Positions 26,515-34,871 of a DNA stretch of 48,390 nucleotides are shown one piece after another. The position numbers were made by a program, and so were the translations under genes. The notes beneath the pieces were generated by a model that worked only from the letters and a program-made list of their open reading frames with translations, ran no database searches and was not told where the DNA came from. Position 1 is the first letter of the stretch. Every line of letters starts with the position of its first letter. The stretch spans positions 1-48,390 of the forward strand of contig JAJDEV010000005.1 of NCBI GenBank assembly GCA_029259605.1, given 5' to 3'. The stretch comes from Planctomycetota bacterium. GTDB taxonomy: Bacteria > Planctomycetota > UBA1135 > GCA-002686595.

Positions 26515-27237
26515 ATGAACGACGACTCCGGGAGCGAACGGCTCCTCTCCTTCGAGATCCAGCGTCAACCCGACGACACGACGTGCGGGGCGACGTGCTT
26601 GCACGCGCTCTACCGACACTTCGGGGACGAGCTCCCGTTCGCCGACGTCGTCGCGGAAGTGCCGACGCTCACGGACGGCGGGACGTTGGGCGTGCTGCTC
26701 GCGACGCACGCGCTCGAGCGTGGATACGAGGCGAAGATCTACACGTGGAATCTCAGCCTGTTCGACCCGACCTGGTTCGAGCTGCCGGCTGCCGAGATGC
26801 GCGCGAAGCTCCTGGCTCGCGCCGCCGCGCGTGAGGACAAGAAGCTGCGTGTCGCCGCCAACGCGTACGCGGAGTTCATCCGACTCGGAGGAAAGGTCGC
26901 CCTGCGCGAGCTCTCGCCGACCCTTCTGCGGTCGTACCTGAAGCGGCGCTTGCCGTTGCTCGTCGGCTTGTCGGCGACGTTCCTCTACCGCTCCGAGCGC
27001 GAGCGCTCGCACGACGACGAGCCCGACGACGTCCACGGCGACCCGGTCGGACACTTCACGGTGCTGACCGGTTACACGTCGAAGTCGCGCGAGGTGTACG
27101 TCACGGACCCGCTCTACCCGAATCCGCTCTCGAGCGTGCACACGTATCCGGTGGCCATCGATCGCGTCGTCGGTGCCATCTACCTCGGCGTCTTGACCTA
27201 CGACGCCAACCTGATCGTCTTGCAACCGAAGGGCTGA
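26515..27237 (+). CDS. Peptidase C39-like (papain-fold) protein of the amide-ligase cluster
   Basis: 240 aa, no signal peptide. The N-terminus QRQPDDTTCGATCLHALY has the C39/papain pattern, with likely nucleophile Cys24. His180 in VGHFTVLTGY and Asp198 in VTDPLYPNP complete the triad, and Gln18 could form the oxyanion hole. It lacks the ABC-transporter and membrane domains of bacteriocin exporters, so it is a free cytoplasmic enzyme. It is the first of four co-directional genes with an ATP-grasp ligase, a GCS2-type ligase and an N-formylglutamate amidohydrolase. It may cut or transfer the peptide they make. ATG at 26515; a possible -10 TAACGT lies at 26468-26473. Confidence 0.82.
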   Translation: MNDDSGSERLLSFEIQRQPDDTTCGATCLHALYRHFGDELPFADVVAEVPTLTDGGTLGVLLATHALERGYEAKIYTWNLSLFDPTWFELPAAEMRAKLLARAAAREDKKLRVAANAYAEFIRLGGKVALRELSPTLLRSYLKRRLPLLVGLSATFLYRSERERSHDDEPDDVHGDPVGHFTVLTGYTSKSREVYVTDPLYPNPLSSVHTYPVAIDRVVGAIYLGVLTYDANLIVLQPKG

Positions 27238-27252
27238 GGCCCGAGTCGAACC

Positions 27253-28716
27253 ATGCGCACGATCGTCGTTGTGAGCAAACCTGGCGACTGGCCGCTCGAG
27301 ATACCGGGCGTCGAAGTCGTGCTCGAGCGCGACTACCTGACCGATCCCGCGTGGCTCGAGGAGCGCGGCGTGCGGATGTTCAACCTGTCGCGTTCGTATC
27401 GCTATCAGACGGCCGGATACTACGTCTCGCTCCTGGCTGCGGCGCGGCGTCATCGTCCGTTCCCGGACCTGATGACCGTGCTGAACATGAAGAACCGCTC
27501 GCTCGTCCGCACGGTCGACGAGGACATCGACGCGGTCATTCAGAAGAGCCTCACGGGGATTCGCTCGGCGCGCTTCGAGTTGAGCGTGTACTTCGGCAGC
27601 AACCTGGCCAAGCGGCACGCGCGGCTCGCGAAGGAGCTCTTCGCACGCTTTCCCGCGCCGCTGTTTCGCGCGGTCTTCCAGCGCGGCGATCGTTGGCGCC
27701 TGACGAGCATCGCACCGATCGCGTTCCACGACGTGCCGGCGGCTCACGTCGACGCGCTGCACGCGGCGGCCAAAGCCTACTTCGGACGCGCGCGGTATCG
27801 CGTCCCCACGCGCCGCGCATCGCGCTTCGACCTGGCCATCCTCGTCGACCCGAACGAGGAGCTGGCGCCGTCGAACCCGAAGGCGCTCGAGCGCTTCCGC
27901 GCCGCCGCCACGAACTTCGGCTTCGGCGTCGAGATGATCGGGCGCGACGACTTCGGTCGCCTCAGCGAGTTCGACGCGCTCTTCATTCGCGAGACGACGG
28001 CCGTCAACCACCACACGTTCCGCTTCGCGCACCGCGCCGAGACCGAGGGGCTGGTCGTCATCGACGATCCGCAGTCGATCCTGCGCTGCACGAACAAGGT
28101 CTACCAGGCCGAGACCTTCGCACTGAACGGAGTCGCGACGCCGCGCACGTGGATCACCGATCGCATCGATGCCGACGAGGTCGAGGCGCGCATCGGCTTT
28201 CCGTGCGTGCTCAAGGTGCCGGACAGCGCGTTCTCCCAGGGCGTCGTCAAGTGCAAGGACGCGGACGAGCTGCGCGTCGTCGGCGCGCGCATCCTCGAGG
28301 ACACCGAGCTGCTCCTCGTCCAGGAGTTCATGCCCTCCGACTTCGACTGGCGCATCGGCATCTTCGGCGGCGAAGCGCTCTACGCGTGCCGCTACCTGAT
28401 GGCGCGCGGTCACTGGCAGATCGTCAAGAAGGGCGACAGCGGGCGCTATCACTATGGACGGACCGAGTGTCTGCCAGTCGAGGACGCGCCCGCGAAGGTC
28501 GTCAAGACCGCGCTGCGCGCCGCGGCGACGATCGGCGACGGGCTGTACGGCGTCGACCTCAAGCAGATCGGCGGACAGGTGGTCGTGGTCGAGGTGAACG
28601 ACAACCCGAACATCGACGCGGGCAGCGAGGACATCGTGCTCAAGAAGTCGCTCTACGAGAAGATCATGGCCGGCTTCCTCGCGCGCGTGGAACAGAAGAA
28701 GAGTGCCGCGCGCTGA
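27253..28716 (+). CDS. RimK-type ATP-grasp ligase with RLAN N-terminal domain
   Basis: 487 aa. Residues about 1-190 fit the RimK-like ATP-grasp N-terminal (RLAN) domain: RSYRYQTAGYYVSLLAAARRH, FPDLMTVLNMKNRS. Residues about 200-480 are an ATP-grasp ligase: FDALFIRETTAVNHHTFRF, DDPQSILRCTNKVYQAE, FPCVLKVPDSAFSQGVVK, LLLVQEFMPSDFDWRIG, and metal-binding VVVEVNDNPNIDAG. ATP-grasp enzymes of this group activate a carboxylate as acyl-phosphate and join it to an amine, often adding Glu. It lies 15 nt after the C39-like gene and 16 nt before the GCS2 gene. Substrates are unknown; a peptide or amino-acid tag is inferred. Confidence 0.88.
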   Translation: MRTIVVVSKPGDWPLEIPGVEVVLERDYLTDPAWLEERGVRMFNLSRSYRYQTAGYYVSLLAAARRHRPFPDLMTVLNMKNRSLVRTVDEDIDAVIQKSLTGIRSARFELSVYFGSNLAKRHARLAKELFARFPAPLFRAVFQRGDRWRLTSIAPIAFHDVPAAHVDALHAAAKAYFGRARYRVPTRRASRFDLAILVDPNEELAPSNPKALERFRAAATNFGFGVEMIGRDDFGRLSEFDALFIRETTAVNHHTFRFAHRAETEGLVVIDDPQSILRCTNKVYQAETFALNGVATPRTWITDRIDADEVEARIGFPCVLKVPDSAFSQGVVKCKDADELRVVGARILEDTELLLVQEFMPSDFDWRIGIFGGEALYACRYLMARGHWQIVKKGDSGRYHYGRTECLPVEDAPAKVVKTALRAAATIGDGLYGVDLKQIGGQVVVVEVNDNPNIDAGSEDIVLKKSLYEKIMAGFLARVEQKKSAAR

Positions 28717-28732
28717 CGCGCCGAGATCATCC

Positions 28733-29974
28733 ATGGAACGCACCCTCTCCCTCTTCGAAGCGGTCGGCATCGAGATCGAATCGATGATCGTCGACGCGCA
28801 GACGCTGGACGTCCGATCGATCGCGGACGAGGTCCTGCGCGAGTGCGCCGGCGCCGACGAATGGACCGAGGACTTCGACGACGGCAAGATCGCGTGGTCG
28901 AACGAGCTCGTCACGCACGTGATCGAGCTGAAGACGAACGGGCCCGCGCCGTCGTTCCACGACATGGCGGGCGACTTCCGCTCGAGCGCCGCGCGCCTGG
29001 CAACCGCGCTCGACGCACACGGTGCGCGCCTCATGCCGACCGGCATGCACCCGTGGATGGAGCCGGCGCGCGAGACGCGCCTCTGGCCGCACGAGACCGG
29101 CCCGATCTACCGCGCCTACGACCGGCTGTTCGACTGCCGCCGCCACGGCTTCGCCAACCTGCAGAGCGTGCACGTCAACCTGCCGTTCTCGGGCGAGGAC
29201 GAGTTCGCGCGCCTCATGGCGGCCGTGCGCATCGTGCTCCCGCTCATCCCCGCGCTCGCCGCGAGCACGCCGATCGTCGAAGGACGCGCCACCGGCAAAC
29301 TCGACAGCCGGCTCGACGTCTATCGCACGAACTCGCAGCGCACGCCGTCGATGACGGGGAGCGTGATCCCCGAGCCGATCTACACCTTCGACGCGTATCG
29401 CGAGCGCGTGCTCATGCCGATCGATCGCGAGCTCGAGGCGCTCGGCGCGGATCCGGTGCTGCGCGGCGGGCAGGAGTGGACCAACGCGCGCGGCGCGATC
29501 GCGCGCTTCGATCGCATGGCGGTCGAGATTCGCCTCATCGACGCGCAGGAGTGTGCGCGCGCGGACATCGCGATCGCGGCGGCGGTGACGGCGCTCGTGC
29601 GCGACCTCGTCGAGGAGCGCGGCACGAAACACGACGCACAACGCGCCGTGCCGACCGACGAACTGCGCATGCTCCTCGAGCGCACGATCGACCGCGGTCC
29701 GGCGACGACGCTCGACGACCCGGCGTACGCCGCGCTCTTCGGTTCGCGCGCCGCGAAGGCGACGACCGTCGGCGAGCTCCTGAAGCGTGTCGTCGAGCGT
29801 TCGATGAGGGACACGCCCGAACTCGAGCAGCCGCTCGCCCTGATCCTCGACGAGGGCACGCTGGCCGAGCGCATCGTCGCCGCCACGGGACCCGACCCGA
29901 CGCGCGAGACGCTGCGCGCCGTCTACGCGACGCTGTGCGACTCGCTGGCGAGCGGCGAGTCCTTCCGCCCGTGA
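28733..29974 (+). CDS. Carboxylate-amine ligase of the glutamate-cysteine ligase (GCS2) family
   Basis: 413 aa. Seen: N-terminal SLFEAVGIEIESMIVD with the acidic metal ligands of the glutamine-synthetase-like fold, ELVTHVIELKTNGPAPSF, GMHPWMEPARETRLWPH, and HVNLPFSGEDEFARLMAAV, then TGKLDSRLDVYRTNS and VEIRLIDAQECARADIAIA. These resemble the YbdK/GCS2 group, which forms gamma-glutamyl or other amide bonds using ATP. No companion glutathione synthetase of the usual type is present, so glutathione synthesis is not implied; a second amide-forming step after the RimK-type ligase is more likely. Start ATG 28733 is preferred over the upstream frame, which overlaps the previous stop. Overlaps the next gene by 4 nt. 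Confidence 0.87.
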   Translation: MERTLSLFEAVGIEIESMIVDAQTLDVRSIADEVLRECAGADEWTEDFDDGKIAWSNELVTHVIELKTNGPAPSFHDMAGDFRSSAARLATALDAHGARLMPTGMHPWMEPARETRLWPHETGPIYRAYDRLFDCRRHGFANLQSVHVNLPFSGEDEFARLMAAVRIVLPLIPALAASTPIVEGRATGKLDSRLDVYRTNSQRTPSMTGSVIPEPIYTFDAYRERVLMPIDRELEALGADPVLRGGQEWTNARGAIARFDRMAVEIRLIDAQECARADIAIAAAVTALVRDLVEERGTKHDAQRAVPTDELRMLLERTIDRGPATTLDDPAYAALFGSRAAKATTVGELLKRVVERSMRDTPELEQPLALILDEGTLAERIVAATGPDPTRETLRAVYATLCDSLASGESFRP

Positions 29975-30672
29975 AGCTCGACCTCGTGTTGTCGTGCGAG
30001 CACGGCGGCAACCGCGTCCCCGCGCGGTACGCGGCGCACTTCCGCGGCGCGGCAAAGGAGCTCGACAGCCACGCTGGCTGGGACCCGGGCGCGGCGACGC
30101 TCGCGCGCCAACTCGCGCGCACGCTGCACGCGCCGCTCGTGCTGACGACAACGACGCGCCTGCTCGTCGACGCCAACCGCTCCGCGGACAACCCGAACGT
30201 CTTCTCGCGCTGGACGCGCGACCTGCCACAGGACGAGCGCGAGCGCGTCCTCGCGGCGCACTGGCGCCCGCACCGCGACGCCGTCGCGCACGAGGTCGAG
30301 CGCCGCACGCGCGCGCAACGCACCGTCCTGCACCTCTCGGTGCACTCGTTCACGCCGCGCTGGAAGGGCGAGGTGCGCGACGTCGACATCGGCCTCCTGT
30401 ACGACCCGGCGCGGGCGAAGGAGCGCGCGTTCGTCGCGCGATGGGCGCGCGCGATCGCGAACGAGGAGCCCGAACTGCGCGTGCGCAAGAACCGTCCGTA
30501 CCGCGGCACGTCGGACGGCCTGACCACGAGCCTGCGCGAACGCTTCGGGGCGAGCCGCTACTTGGGAATCGAGCTCGAGGTGTCGCAGCGCTTCACGCGA
30601 GGCGACGCGCGCCGCTGGACGACGCTACGGCGCGCGCTCGTGCGTTCCGTGCGCGAAACGCTCGCGGGCTGA
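29971..30672 (+). CDS. N-formylglutamate amidohydrolase-family protein
   Basis: 233 aa from GTG 29971, overlapping the previous stop (GTGA). Seen: LSCEHGGNRVP (metal ligands), LDSHAGWDPGA, LLVDANRSADNPNVFS, LHLSVHSFTP, VDIGLLYDPAR, NRPYRGTSDGLTTSLR and YLGIELEVSQ. This order of His, Glu and Arg motifs is that of HutG-type FGase, a Zn-dependent hydrolase of N-acyl-Glu or N-acyl-Asp bonds. No histidine-degradation gene is present, so the role is probably tied to the preceding ligases: removing or recycling a glutamyl group. It ends the four-gene cluster; a 123-nt gap follows. Confidence 0.88.
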   Translation: MKLDLVLSCEHGGNRVPARYAAHFRGAAKELDSHAGWDPGAATLARQLARTLHAPLVLTTTTRLLVDANRSADNPNVFSRWTRDLPQDERERVLAAHWRPHRDAVAHEVERRTRAQRTVLHLSVHSFTPRWKGEVRDVDIGLLYDPARAKERAFVARWARAIANEEPELRVRKNRPYRGTSDGLTTSLRERFGASRYLGIELEVSQRFTRGDARRWTTLRRALVRSVRETLAG

Positions 30673-30768
30673 GTTCGGGCTCGGCCGACAGACGCGGAAG
30701 TTCGGATTCTTGGCAGTCGCGCCGACGCGCTGTCGCCCTGGAGAGCACTCGGCTCGATTCCGGTCGAG

Positions 30769-30774
30769 TAGAAT
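30769..30774 (+). promoter_or_regulatory. Putative -10 element of the kinase gene (TAGAAT)
   Basis: TAGAAT, one base from consensus, 21 nt before ATG 30796. No good -35 hexamer is visible. The leader would be about 14 nt without an obvious Shine-Dalgarno. Confidence 0.4.
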
Positions 30775-30795
30775 CCGCGCGGCGCCGGATCGCCC

Positions 30796-33504
30796 ATGAG
30801 CTCGAACCCGAACCCAAGCCCCGAACGCTTCCATCGCGTGCGCGCGCTCTTCGAAGAGGTGTGCGAGCTCGGCGTCGCCGAGCGCGGCGCGCGGCTCGAC
30901 GCCGAGTGCGCGGACGACCGCGAACTGCGCGCCGAGGTCGAAGCGCTACTGCGCCACGAGGAGAGCGGGCTCGATGTCGACAGCGGGCCGATCTCGCGCT
31001 TCCTCGCCGATCGCGTCGGCGCCGAGTCGACGCGCTTCGTCCTGCCCGGCTTCGAGGTGCTCGACCTGCTCGGCGCCGGCGGCATGGGCATCGTGTACGA
31101 GGCGCGGCAGACGAGCCCCGATCGCTCCGTCGCGCTCAAGCTCATCCGGCCGGGCTTCCTGACCGAGGAGCTGTTGCGCCGCTTCGAGCACGAGGCGCGC
31201 ATCCTCGGTTGGCTCAGCCACCCGGGCATCGCGACGGTCTACGAGACCGGTTGCGTCGAGACGCCCCACGGAGTCCAGCCGTACCTCGTGCTCGAGCTCG
31301 TGCGCGGCGGCCGCATCGACGAGTACCTGCGCCGCGCCGAACTCGACGTGAACGCGCGCCTGCGGCTGATCGCCGAGACCTGCGACGCCGTGCACCACGC
31401 GCATCAGAAGGGCGTCGTTCACCGCGATCTCAAGCCGGCCAACATCCTCGTCACGTCGGACGGCCAACCGAAGGTGCTCGACTTCGGAATCGCGCGCATC
31501 ACCGACTCGGATCTCGAAGCGACGCGCGGAACGAGCGAGGGCGAGCTGCTCGGAACGCTGCCCTACATGAGCCCCGAGCAGGTGCGCGGCGATCCGGCGG
31601 CCATCGACACGAGTACCGACGTGTACGCGCTCGGCGTGCTCGCATACGAGCTCCTGTCCGGCGCGCGGCCGCTCGCGCTCGAGGGACTCGCGCTGCCCGA
31701 CGCGGTGCGCAGCATCGTCGAGGACGAGCCGACCGAGCTCGGCGTCGTTGTGCGCGCGTTGCGCGGTGACCCGTCGACCATCGTGCACAAGGCGATGGCC
31801 AAGGAGAAGGAGCTGCGCTACGCATCCGCCGGTGAGCTCGCGCTCGACATCCGGCGCTATCTCGCGAACGAGCCGATCCTCGCGCTGCCGCCGAGCCGCT
31901 CCTATCGGCTGCGCAAGTTCGCGCGCCGCCACCGCGGGTTCCTGGTCGCGATCGCGGTCACGTTCGCGGTGCTGCTCGCGGGCACCATCACGTCGACCGT
32001 GCTCTACCTCCGCTCGCAGGAGAACCTCGTGCGCGCGGTCGGCGCGGAGAAGGACGCGGTCACGGCCGCGGATCGTGCGCTCGCTGCCGAGAAGGACGCG
32101 CGTGAAGCGGCGAAGCGCGCCGAGCTGAAGGCGGCGCTCGCGAGCGAGGTGACCGACTTCGTCGTCGGCATCTTCCACGTTCCCGATCCGAGCGGGGAAG
32201 CGGGCGCGCGCATCACCGCGCTCGAACTGCTGGACCGCGGGCGCGAAGAGATCGGGAACAGGCTCGTCGATCAACCCGACGTGCGCGCCGAGGTCATGCA
32301 GGCGCTCGGGCGCGTGTACTTCAACCTCGGCCAGTATGCCGTGTCCGAGCCGATGCTCGAGGAGACCGTACAGGCGCTGCGCGCGTCGGGCGGCGTCGAT
32401 CCGCTCGAGCTGGCGACCGCGTTGTTCTCGCTCGGCGAAGTGCTGCACTACCGCGGCGAGCTTTCCTCCATCGAGCCGCTCTACACGGAGGCGCTCGAGA
32501 TCCGCTCCGCGCACCTGGCGCCGAACCACCCGGACGTCGTGCGATCGATCGACATCCTCGGACGCCTGTACCGCGACCTCGGCGGCGACGAGAACCTGGC
32601 GCGCGCGCGCGAGCTCGCCGACGACGCGCAGCAGCGGCGCATCGAATCCGGTGCCGACGAGCTCGAGCTTTCGGAAAGCGCGCAGAGCCTCGGCTTCGTC
32701 GCGCTCGCGGAGGGCAACCTGAACGAAGCCGAGCGCCTGCTCGGCGACGCGCTCGCCGTTCGACGCGCGCATCCCGAGTGGCGCTACCACGTCCCGGAGC
32801 TGATCCACACGGTCGCTTCGATCAAGTCCTGGCGCGGCGACCGGGCGGGCGCCGAGGTGCTCTTCCACGAGTGCATCGACATGAGCCGCGAGGTCTTCGG
32901 CGAGGACCACGTGTTCGTCGCGCACGGCCTGGCTGGACTCGCCGACGCGCTCATCGAACAGAGGAAGTTCGAGGAAGCCGAGCTGGCGCTGAACGAGGCG
33001 CTCGAGATCGCGGAGCGCGGCGACGAGGGACTGGTCGAGAAGATCCACGGTTCGATGGCGTTCCTGCTCCACGATCTGCGGCGCTTCGACGAGGCCGAAG
33101 CCGAGTACCGCACGGTGATCGAGAGCTATCGCGCGCGGCTCGGCGACGGACACTCGTTCGTCGCCGTCGCGCTCAACAACCTCGGCACGCTCTACGTCGA
33201 CCAAGGCAAGTGGGCCGACGCCGAAGGGGTCTTCCGCGAGTCGATCGAGATCCACCGCGCCGCCGGTGGACATCGCATCGGCATGCCACTGCGCAACCTG
33301 GCGAACGCGCTCACGAACCTCGATCGACCGGACGAGGCGGTGCCGTTCGCGCTCGAAGCCGAGGCGCTCGCGCGCAAGCAGTACGGGGCCCTGAGCGCGC
33401 GGCATCGCGAGGTCGTGCAGACGCTGATCGCGGCCTACCAGCGGCTCGAGGATCGCGAGGAAGCGGATCGCTGGCGGGCGGAGCTCGCTGGCAAGGGCAG
33501 CTAG
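30796..33504 (+). CDS. Ser/Thr protein kinase with membrane segment and TPR domain
   Basis: 902 aa. Residues about 10-60 form a short helical extension (FHRVRALFEEVCELGVAERG, RELRAEVEALLRHEES) common on such kinases. The Hanks-type kinase domain spans about 85-360: glycine loop LGAGGMGIVYEA, Lys115, catalytic Asp211 in VHRDLKPANI, Asp229 in DFGIA, and TLPYMSPEQV. A single membrane helix lies at about 381-405 (FLVAIAVTFAVLLAGTITS). A short coiled coil follows, then TPR repeats (about 470-890; ALGRVYFNLGQYAVSEPML, ALNNLGTLYVDQGKWADAE). The topology places the kinase inside and the TPRs outside the inner membrane, so it could sense envelope partners. An ECF sigma factor of a kinase-associated type lies 3 kb downstream on the other strand. 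Confidence 0.93.
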   Translation: MSSNPNPSPERFHRVRALFEEVCELGVAERGARLDAECADDRELRAEVEALLRHEESGLDVDSGPISRFLADRVGAESTRFVLPGFEVLDLLGAGGMGIVYEARQTSPDRSVALKLIRPGFLTEELLRRFEHEARILGWLSHPGIATVYETGCVETPHGVQPYLVLELVRGGRIDEYLRRAELDVNARLRLIAETCDAVHHAHQKGVVHRDLKPANILVTSDGQPKVLDFGIARITDSDLEATRGTSEGELLGTLPYMSPEQVRGDPAAIDTSTDVYALGVLAYELLSGARPLALEGLALPDAVRSIVEDEPTELGVVVRALRGDPSTIVHKAMAKEKELRYASAGELALDIRRYLANEPILALPPSRSYRLRKFARRHRGFLVAIAVTFAVLLAGTITSTVLYLRSQENLVRAVGAEKDAVTAADRALAAEKDAREAAKRAELKAALASEVTDFVVGIFHVPDPSGEAGARITALELLDRGREEIGNRLVDQPDVRAEVMQALGRVYFNLGQYAVSEPMLEETVQALRASGGVDPLELATALFSLGEVLHYRGELSSIEPLYTEALEIRSAHLAPNHPDVVRSIDILGRLYRDLGGDENLARARELADDAQQRRIESGADELELSESAQSLGFVALAEGNLNEAERLLGDALAVRRAHPEWRYHVPELIHTVASIKSWRGDRAGAEVLFHECIDMSREVFGEDHVFVAHGLAGLADALIEQRKFEEAELALNEALEIAERGDEGLVEKIHGSMAFLLHDLRRFDEAEAEYRTVIESYRARLGDGHSFVAVALNNLGTLYVDQGKWADAEGVFRESIEIHRAAGGHRIGMPLRNLANALTNLDRPDEAVPFALEAEALARKQYGALSARHREVVQTLIAAYQRLEDREEADRWRAELAGKGS

Positions 33505-33654
33505 CCCGGTGAGGAAGGGAAGCGTTGATATGGCGCCGCAGCTGCGTCGATCTCGGTGAAGCCTCATGAATGATCCGGGCTAGGAGCTGCTTGCGCCGAG
33601 TTCGCCCAGTACGGACGTAGAGTATGCGTGCGGCGCAACGTCGCTCGCCTCGCG

Positions 33655-33663
33655 CCCCCCCCC
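33655..33663 (+). repeat. C9 homopolymer upstream of the MDR gene
   Basis: Nine consecutive C residues 14 nt before ATG 33678, in the leader region. Such tracts slip readily and could alter promoter spacing or translation. Whether it varies is unknown. Confidence 0.5.
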
Positions 33664-33677
33664 GTACCCAGCGAATC

Positions 33678-34697
33678 ATGAAAGCCATCGGTCTCTCGAA
33701 GTACCTGCCCATCGCCGACGACGCCTCGCTCGTCGACATCGAACTCCCGCGACCGGAGGCGCAGGGGCACGACTTGCTGGTTGCGGTCCGCGCGATCTCG
33801 GTCAACCCGGTCGACACCAAGGTGCGCGCGCCGAAGGAAGGCACGGAGGACCCGCCTCGCGTTCTGGGTTGGGACGCAGCGGGAGTCGTCGAAGCGGTCG
33901 GCGCGGACGTCACGCTGTTCGCTCCCGGCGACGAGGTCTTCTACGCCGGCAGCATCACGCGGCCGGGAACGAACAGCGAGCTGCACCTGGTCGACGAGCG
34001 CATCGTCGGGCGCAAGCCGCGCACACTGAACTTCGCCGAGGCGGCGGCACTCCCGCTCACGAGCATCACCGCGTGGGAAGCGCTGTTCGACCGCATGCGC
34101 GTGTCCCGCGACGGAGCGTCGGCCGGCAAGTCGCTGCTCGTGCTCGGCGGAGCGGGAGGCGTCGGCTCCATCGCGATCCAGCTCGCCAAGCAAGTCGCGC
34201 GTCTGAACGTCATCGCCACGGCGTCGCGCGACGAATCGCGGGCGTGGTGCCTCGAGCTCGGTGCCGACCACGTCGTCAACCACCGCGAGTCCATCCCAGC
34301 GCAGCTCGCGGACCTGGGCATGCCGCAGGTCGACTACGCCCTGTGCCTCAACAACACCGACGGACATTGGAAGGCGATGGCCGAGGTCGTCGCGCCCCAG
34401 GGGCACATCTGCTCGATCGTCGAGACGGCTGAGCCCGTCGACCTCGAGCCGTTGATGGCGAAGAGCGCGTCCTTTTCGTGGGAGCTCATGTTCACGCGCT
34501 CGATGTTCGGCACGCCCGACATGATCGAGCAACACCACCTGCTGAACGAGGTGTCGCGCCTCGTCGACGCGGGCGAGGTGCGCACCACGAGCGCCGAGGT
34601 CGTCGGCACGATCGACGCCGCGAACCTCCGCAAGGCCCACGCTCAGGTCGAAACCGGACGCACGATCGGGAAGGTCGTCCTCGAGAACTGGTCCTGA
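33678..34697 (+). CDS. Zinc-free MDR alcohol dehydrogenase / quinone reductase-like protein
   Basis: 339 aa medium-chain dehydrogenase/reductase. Seen: N-terminal KAIGLSKYLPIADDASLVDI, the GroES-like segment (AISVNPVDTKVRAP, RVLGWDAAGVVEAVG), AAALPLTSITAWEALFDRM, and the NADPH-binding Rossmann motif LVLGGAGGVGSIAIQLAK. The usual Cys and His zinc ligands are absent, so it belongs with the zinc-binding-dehydrogenase-named but zinc-free NADPH:quinone reductase group. The C-terminus GRTIGKVVLENW is typical. The frame is open to 33624, but ATG 33678 matches the family start. It stands alone; substrate unknown. Confidence 0.88.
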   Translation: MKAIGLSKYLPIADDASLVDIELPRPEAQGHDLLVAVRAISVNPVDTKVRAPKEGTEDPPRVLGWDAAGVVEAVGADVTLFAPGDEVFYAGSITRPGTNSELHLVDERIVGRKPRTLNFAEAAALPLTSITAWEALFDRMRVSRDGASAGKSLLVLGGAGGVGSIAIQLAKQVARLNVIATASRDESRAWCLELGADHVVNHRESIPAQLADLGMPQVDYALCLNNTDGHWKAMAEVVAPQGHICSIVETAEPVDLEPLMAKSASFSWELMFTRSMFGTPDMIEQHHLLNEVSRLVDAGEVRTTSAEVVGTIDAANLRKAHAQVETGRTIGKVVLENWS

Positions 34698-34767
34698 CGA
34701 CGACGTGCTGCAGGTCGTTCCGGAGAGCGCGGCCCACGACAACGGGATGTTCGAGGGGGTCAGGGGC

Positions 34768-34792
34768 CGATTTGCGCCAATACGGCAAATCG
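34768..34792. promoter_or_regulatory. Perfect inverted repeat upstream of the beta-helix gene
   Basis: CGATTTGC (34768-34775) and GCAAATCG (34785-34792), 8 bp each with a 9-nt centre. It is AT-richer than its surroundings and sits midway between the MDR stop and ATG 34872. It could be an operator or a terminator for the MDR gene (no T-run). A second, weaker repeat, GGTTCG/CGAACC, follows within the leader (about 34826-34860). Confidence 0.45.
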
Positions 34793-34871
34793 TGGCAGGC
34801 GCACGGGGACCATCGTCGCCTCGGGGTTCGAGCGCGGAGCTCTTCGCTCTGCCCGAACCACGAGAGACCCC

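Noticed and set aside
28733..29974. Glutathione biosynthesis gene (gshA)
   Set aside because: Belongs to the GCS2 carboxylate-amine ligase group, and no glutathione synthetase of the usual type is adjacent. The context is an RLAN-RimK ligase and a C39-like peptidase.
29971..30672. hutG of a histidine-degradation operon
   Set aside because: No hutH, hutU or hutI is present; the gene is translationally coupled to the GCS2-type ligase.
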